A DNA stretch of 34,279 nucleotides, taken from NCBI GenBank assembly GCA_020024645.1, contig JAHHTN010000017.1:1-34279 (forward strand), in the 5' to 3' direction. The notes below the pieces were generated by a model that saw only the letters and a program-made list of their open reading frames with translations, ran no database searches and had not been told where the DNA came from. Shown piece by piece: positions 32,797 to 34,279 of the stretch. Made by a program: the position numbers and the translations under genes. The DNA is from Faecalimonas sp. (GTDB taxonomy: Bacteria > Bacillota > Clostridia > Lachnospirales > Lachnospiraceae). Positions within the stretch are counted from its first letter, which is position 1. The number at the start of each line of letters is the position of its first letter.

Positions 32797-34137
32797 ATGG
32801 ACGAGGCACTCATCAAAAGAGTTTTGCCACATAGCATAGAGGCTGAACAATCAGTTGTCGGTGCGATGCTGATGGATAAAGATGCGATTATGACAGCAGC
32901 AGAAATTGTTGGCGGTGAAGATTTTTACCAAACAGCATATGGGGTTATTTTTGACGCAATTGTAGAATTGTTTAATGAAGGAAAACCGGTAGATTTGATT
33001 ACTTTGCAGGAGCGATTGAAAGAAAAAGATGTTCCTGCAGAAATTAGTAGTTTAGAGTTTGTAAGAGATTTAGTGACAGCAGTTCCGACTTCGGCAAATA
33101 TAAAATATTATGCAGAAATTGTATCTGAAAAATCAATGTTACGTCGATTGATTAAGCTGAATGAAGAGATTGCAAATACTTGTTATCTAGCAAAAGAACC
33201 ACTTGAAGCAGTTCTTGAGATGACGGAAAAGAAGGTGTTTGAACTTGTACAGAAAAGAAATTCAGGTGATTTTGTTCCGATTAAGCAAGTTGTCTTAAAT
33301 GCCTTAGATAGAATTGAGAAAGCATCTAAAAACAAAGGTACCGTTACAGGTATTCCTACAGGATTTCTAGATTTGGACTATAAAACTTCAGGATTACAAC
33401 CATCAGATTTGATTTTGGTAGCTGCTAGACCATCTATGGGGAAAACGGCCTTTGTACTTAATATTGCACAGCATGTTGCATTTAAAGAAAATAAATCGGT
33501 TGCTATTTTTAGTTTGGAAATGTCGAAGGAACAGTTGGTTAATCGTTTGTTTTCTCTTGAATCCCAAGTAGATGCGCAGTTGTTAAGGACTGGGAATTTG
33601 AAAGATTCAGATTGGGAAAAATTGATTGAAGGGGCTGGAATTATTGGAAAATCAAATTTGATTATCGATGATACTCCAGGGATTTCTATTTCTGAGTTGC
33701 GATCTAAATGTAGAAAATATAAATTAGAAAAAGGTTTAGATATTATTATTATCGACTATTTGCAGTTGATGACAGGTCGTGTAGGGGGCAGAAGTGAGTC
33801 AAGGCAACAAGAGATTTCAGAGATTTCTCGTTCTCTAAAAGGATTGGCAAGAGAACTAAATGTTCCTGTTATTGCTTTATCTCAGTTGAGCCGTGCTGTA
33901 GAGCAAAGACCAGACCACAGACCAATGATGTCGGATTTGCGTGAATCTGGTGCGATTGAACAGGATGCGGACGTTGTTATGTTTATTTATCGTGATGATT
34001 ACTATAATAAAGATACAGAAATGAAGAATGTGGCAGAAATTATTATTGCTAAACAAAGAAACGGCCCAATTGGTACAGTCAATCTGACGTGGTTACCAAA
34101 TTACACAAAATTTGCAAATTATTTAAAAAAAGAATAG
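32797..34137 (+). CDS. dnaB: Replicative DNA helicase
   Basis: This hexameric 5'-3' helicase of the replication fork (446 residues) is named dnaC in Bacillus. The N-terminal domain (about 5-105) includes PHSIEAEQSVVGAML. The RecA-like C-terminal domain has Walker A ARPSMGKTAF (210-219), IFSLEMS, Walker B IIIIDYLQLM and the LSQLSRAVEQRP arginine-finger region. The end QRNGPIGTVNLTWLPNYTKF is typical. No intein interrupts it. It starts 12 bases after rplI with TAGGAGGAAAA. Confidence 0.97.
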   Translation: MDEALIKRVLPHSIEAEQSVVGAMLMDKDAIMTAAEIVGGEDFYQTAYGVIFDAIVELFNEGKPVDLITLQERLKEKDVPAEISSLEFVRDLVTAVPTSANIKYYAEIVSEKSMLRRLIKLNEEIANTCYLAKEPLEAVLEMTEKKVFELVQKRNSGDFVPIKQVVLNALDRIEKASKNKGTVTGIPTGFLDLDYKTSGLQPSDLILVAARPSMGKTAFVLNIAQHVAFKENKSVAIFSLEMSKEQLVNRLFSLESQVDAQLLRTGNLKDSDWEKLIEGAGIIGKSNLIIDDTPGISISELRSKCRKYKLEKGLDIIIIDYLQLMTGRVGGRSESRQQEISEISRSLKGLARELNVPVIALSQLSRAVEQRPDHRPMMSDLRESGAIEQDADVVMFIYRDDYYNKDTEMKNVAEIIIAKQRNGPIGTVNLTWLPNYTKFANYLKKE

Positions 34138-34140
34138 AGG

Positions 34141-34170
34141 AAACTCCTGGTGATGTCATCAGGAGTTTTT
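34141..34170 (+). terminator. Terminator after dnaB
   Basis: AAACTCCTGGTGA (34141-34153) pairs with TCATCAGGAGTTT (34156-34168), with one wobble, then TT. It closes the gdpP-rplI-dnaB unit. Confidence 0.88.
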
Positions 34171-34279
34171 CTATTTCAGAAATTATGTATACAGAAAAAT
34201 GAAATGTAAAAGTGACATTTTTGCTAAATTATTTTAACTAGTTTAGGAATTAACCCTAACAAAGCAAAAATTGATAGTG

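Overview
This window is about 34 kb of low-GC, AT-rich chromosome with strong Shine-Dalgarno sites and dense gene packing. The order gdpP-rplI-dnaB, the shared-ATPase style sugar transporter, the BMP-type nucleoside transporter and the GH112/NahK genes fit an anaerobic Clostridia member, most likely a Lachnospiraceae. That placement is inferred from gene content and composition; no 16S gene is present.

Region 1 (1-11.9 kb) opens with a tRNA-Asn, tRNA-Glu, tRNA-Cys cluster and a terminator. A long plus-strand nucleoside salvage operon follows: deoB, cdd, an ABC transporter (ATPase plus two permeases), pdp, deoC, the BMP-family lipoprotein of that transporter, add, a Crp/Fnr-type regulator and punA. 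Together these import nucleosides, deaminate cytidine and adenosine, split the glycosidic bond with phosphate, and send (deoxy)ribose-phosphate to glyceraldehyde-3-phosphate and acetaldehyde. A second tRNA-Cys, identical to the first, sits just after this operon with its own strong promoter and terminator.

Region 2 (11.9-14.3 kb) holds two stand-alone genes: a ThrE-like threonine/serine exporter family protein and an M42 metallopeptidase.

Region 3 (14.4-30.2 kb) looks like a locus for using host-type galactosyl-HexNAc disaccharides, including sulfated ones. It contains a GH112 phosphorylase, two tandem AraC regulators, a pair of short CHR-family (chromate-type) transporters, a LysR regulator, an anaerobic sulfatase-maturating radical SAM enzyme, and a Cys-type sulfatase without a signal peptide. 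It also contains a CUT1-type sugar ABC transporter without its ATPase, a 55-residue two-helix membrane protein, a sugar nucleotidyltransferase, an N-acetylhexosamine 1-kinase-like kinase, and a GalE whose gatekeeper position is Cys-299. Together they would import, desulfate and phosphorolyse a disaccharide, giving galactose-1-phosphate plus HexNAc. The products would then be activated and epimerised to central metabolites. The most speculative but interesting point is that the CHR pair may export the sulfate released in the cytoplasm.

Region 4 (30.2-34.2 kb) is a conserved housekeeping block: gdpP (c-di-AMP phosphodiesterase), rplI and dnaB. I see no insertion sequence, phage gene, CRISPR array or integrase in the window.
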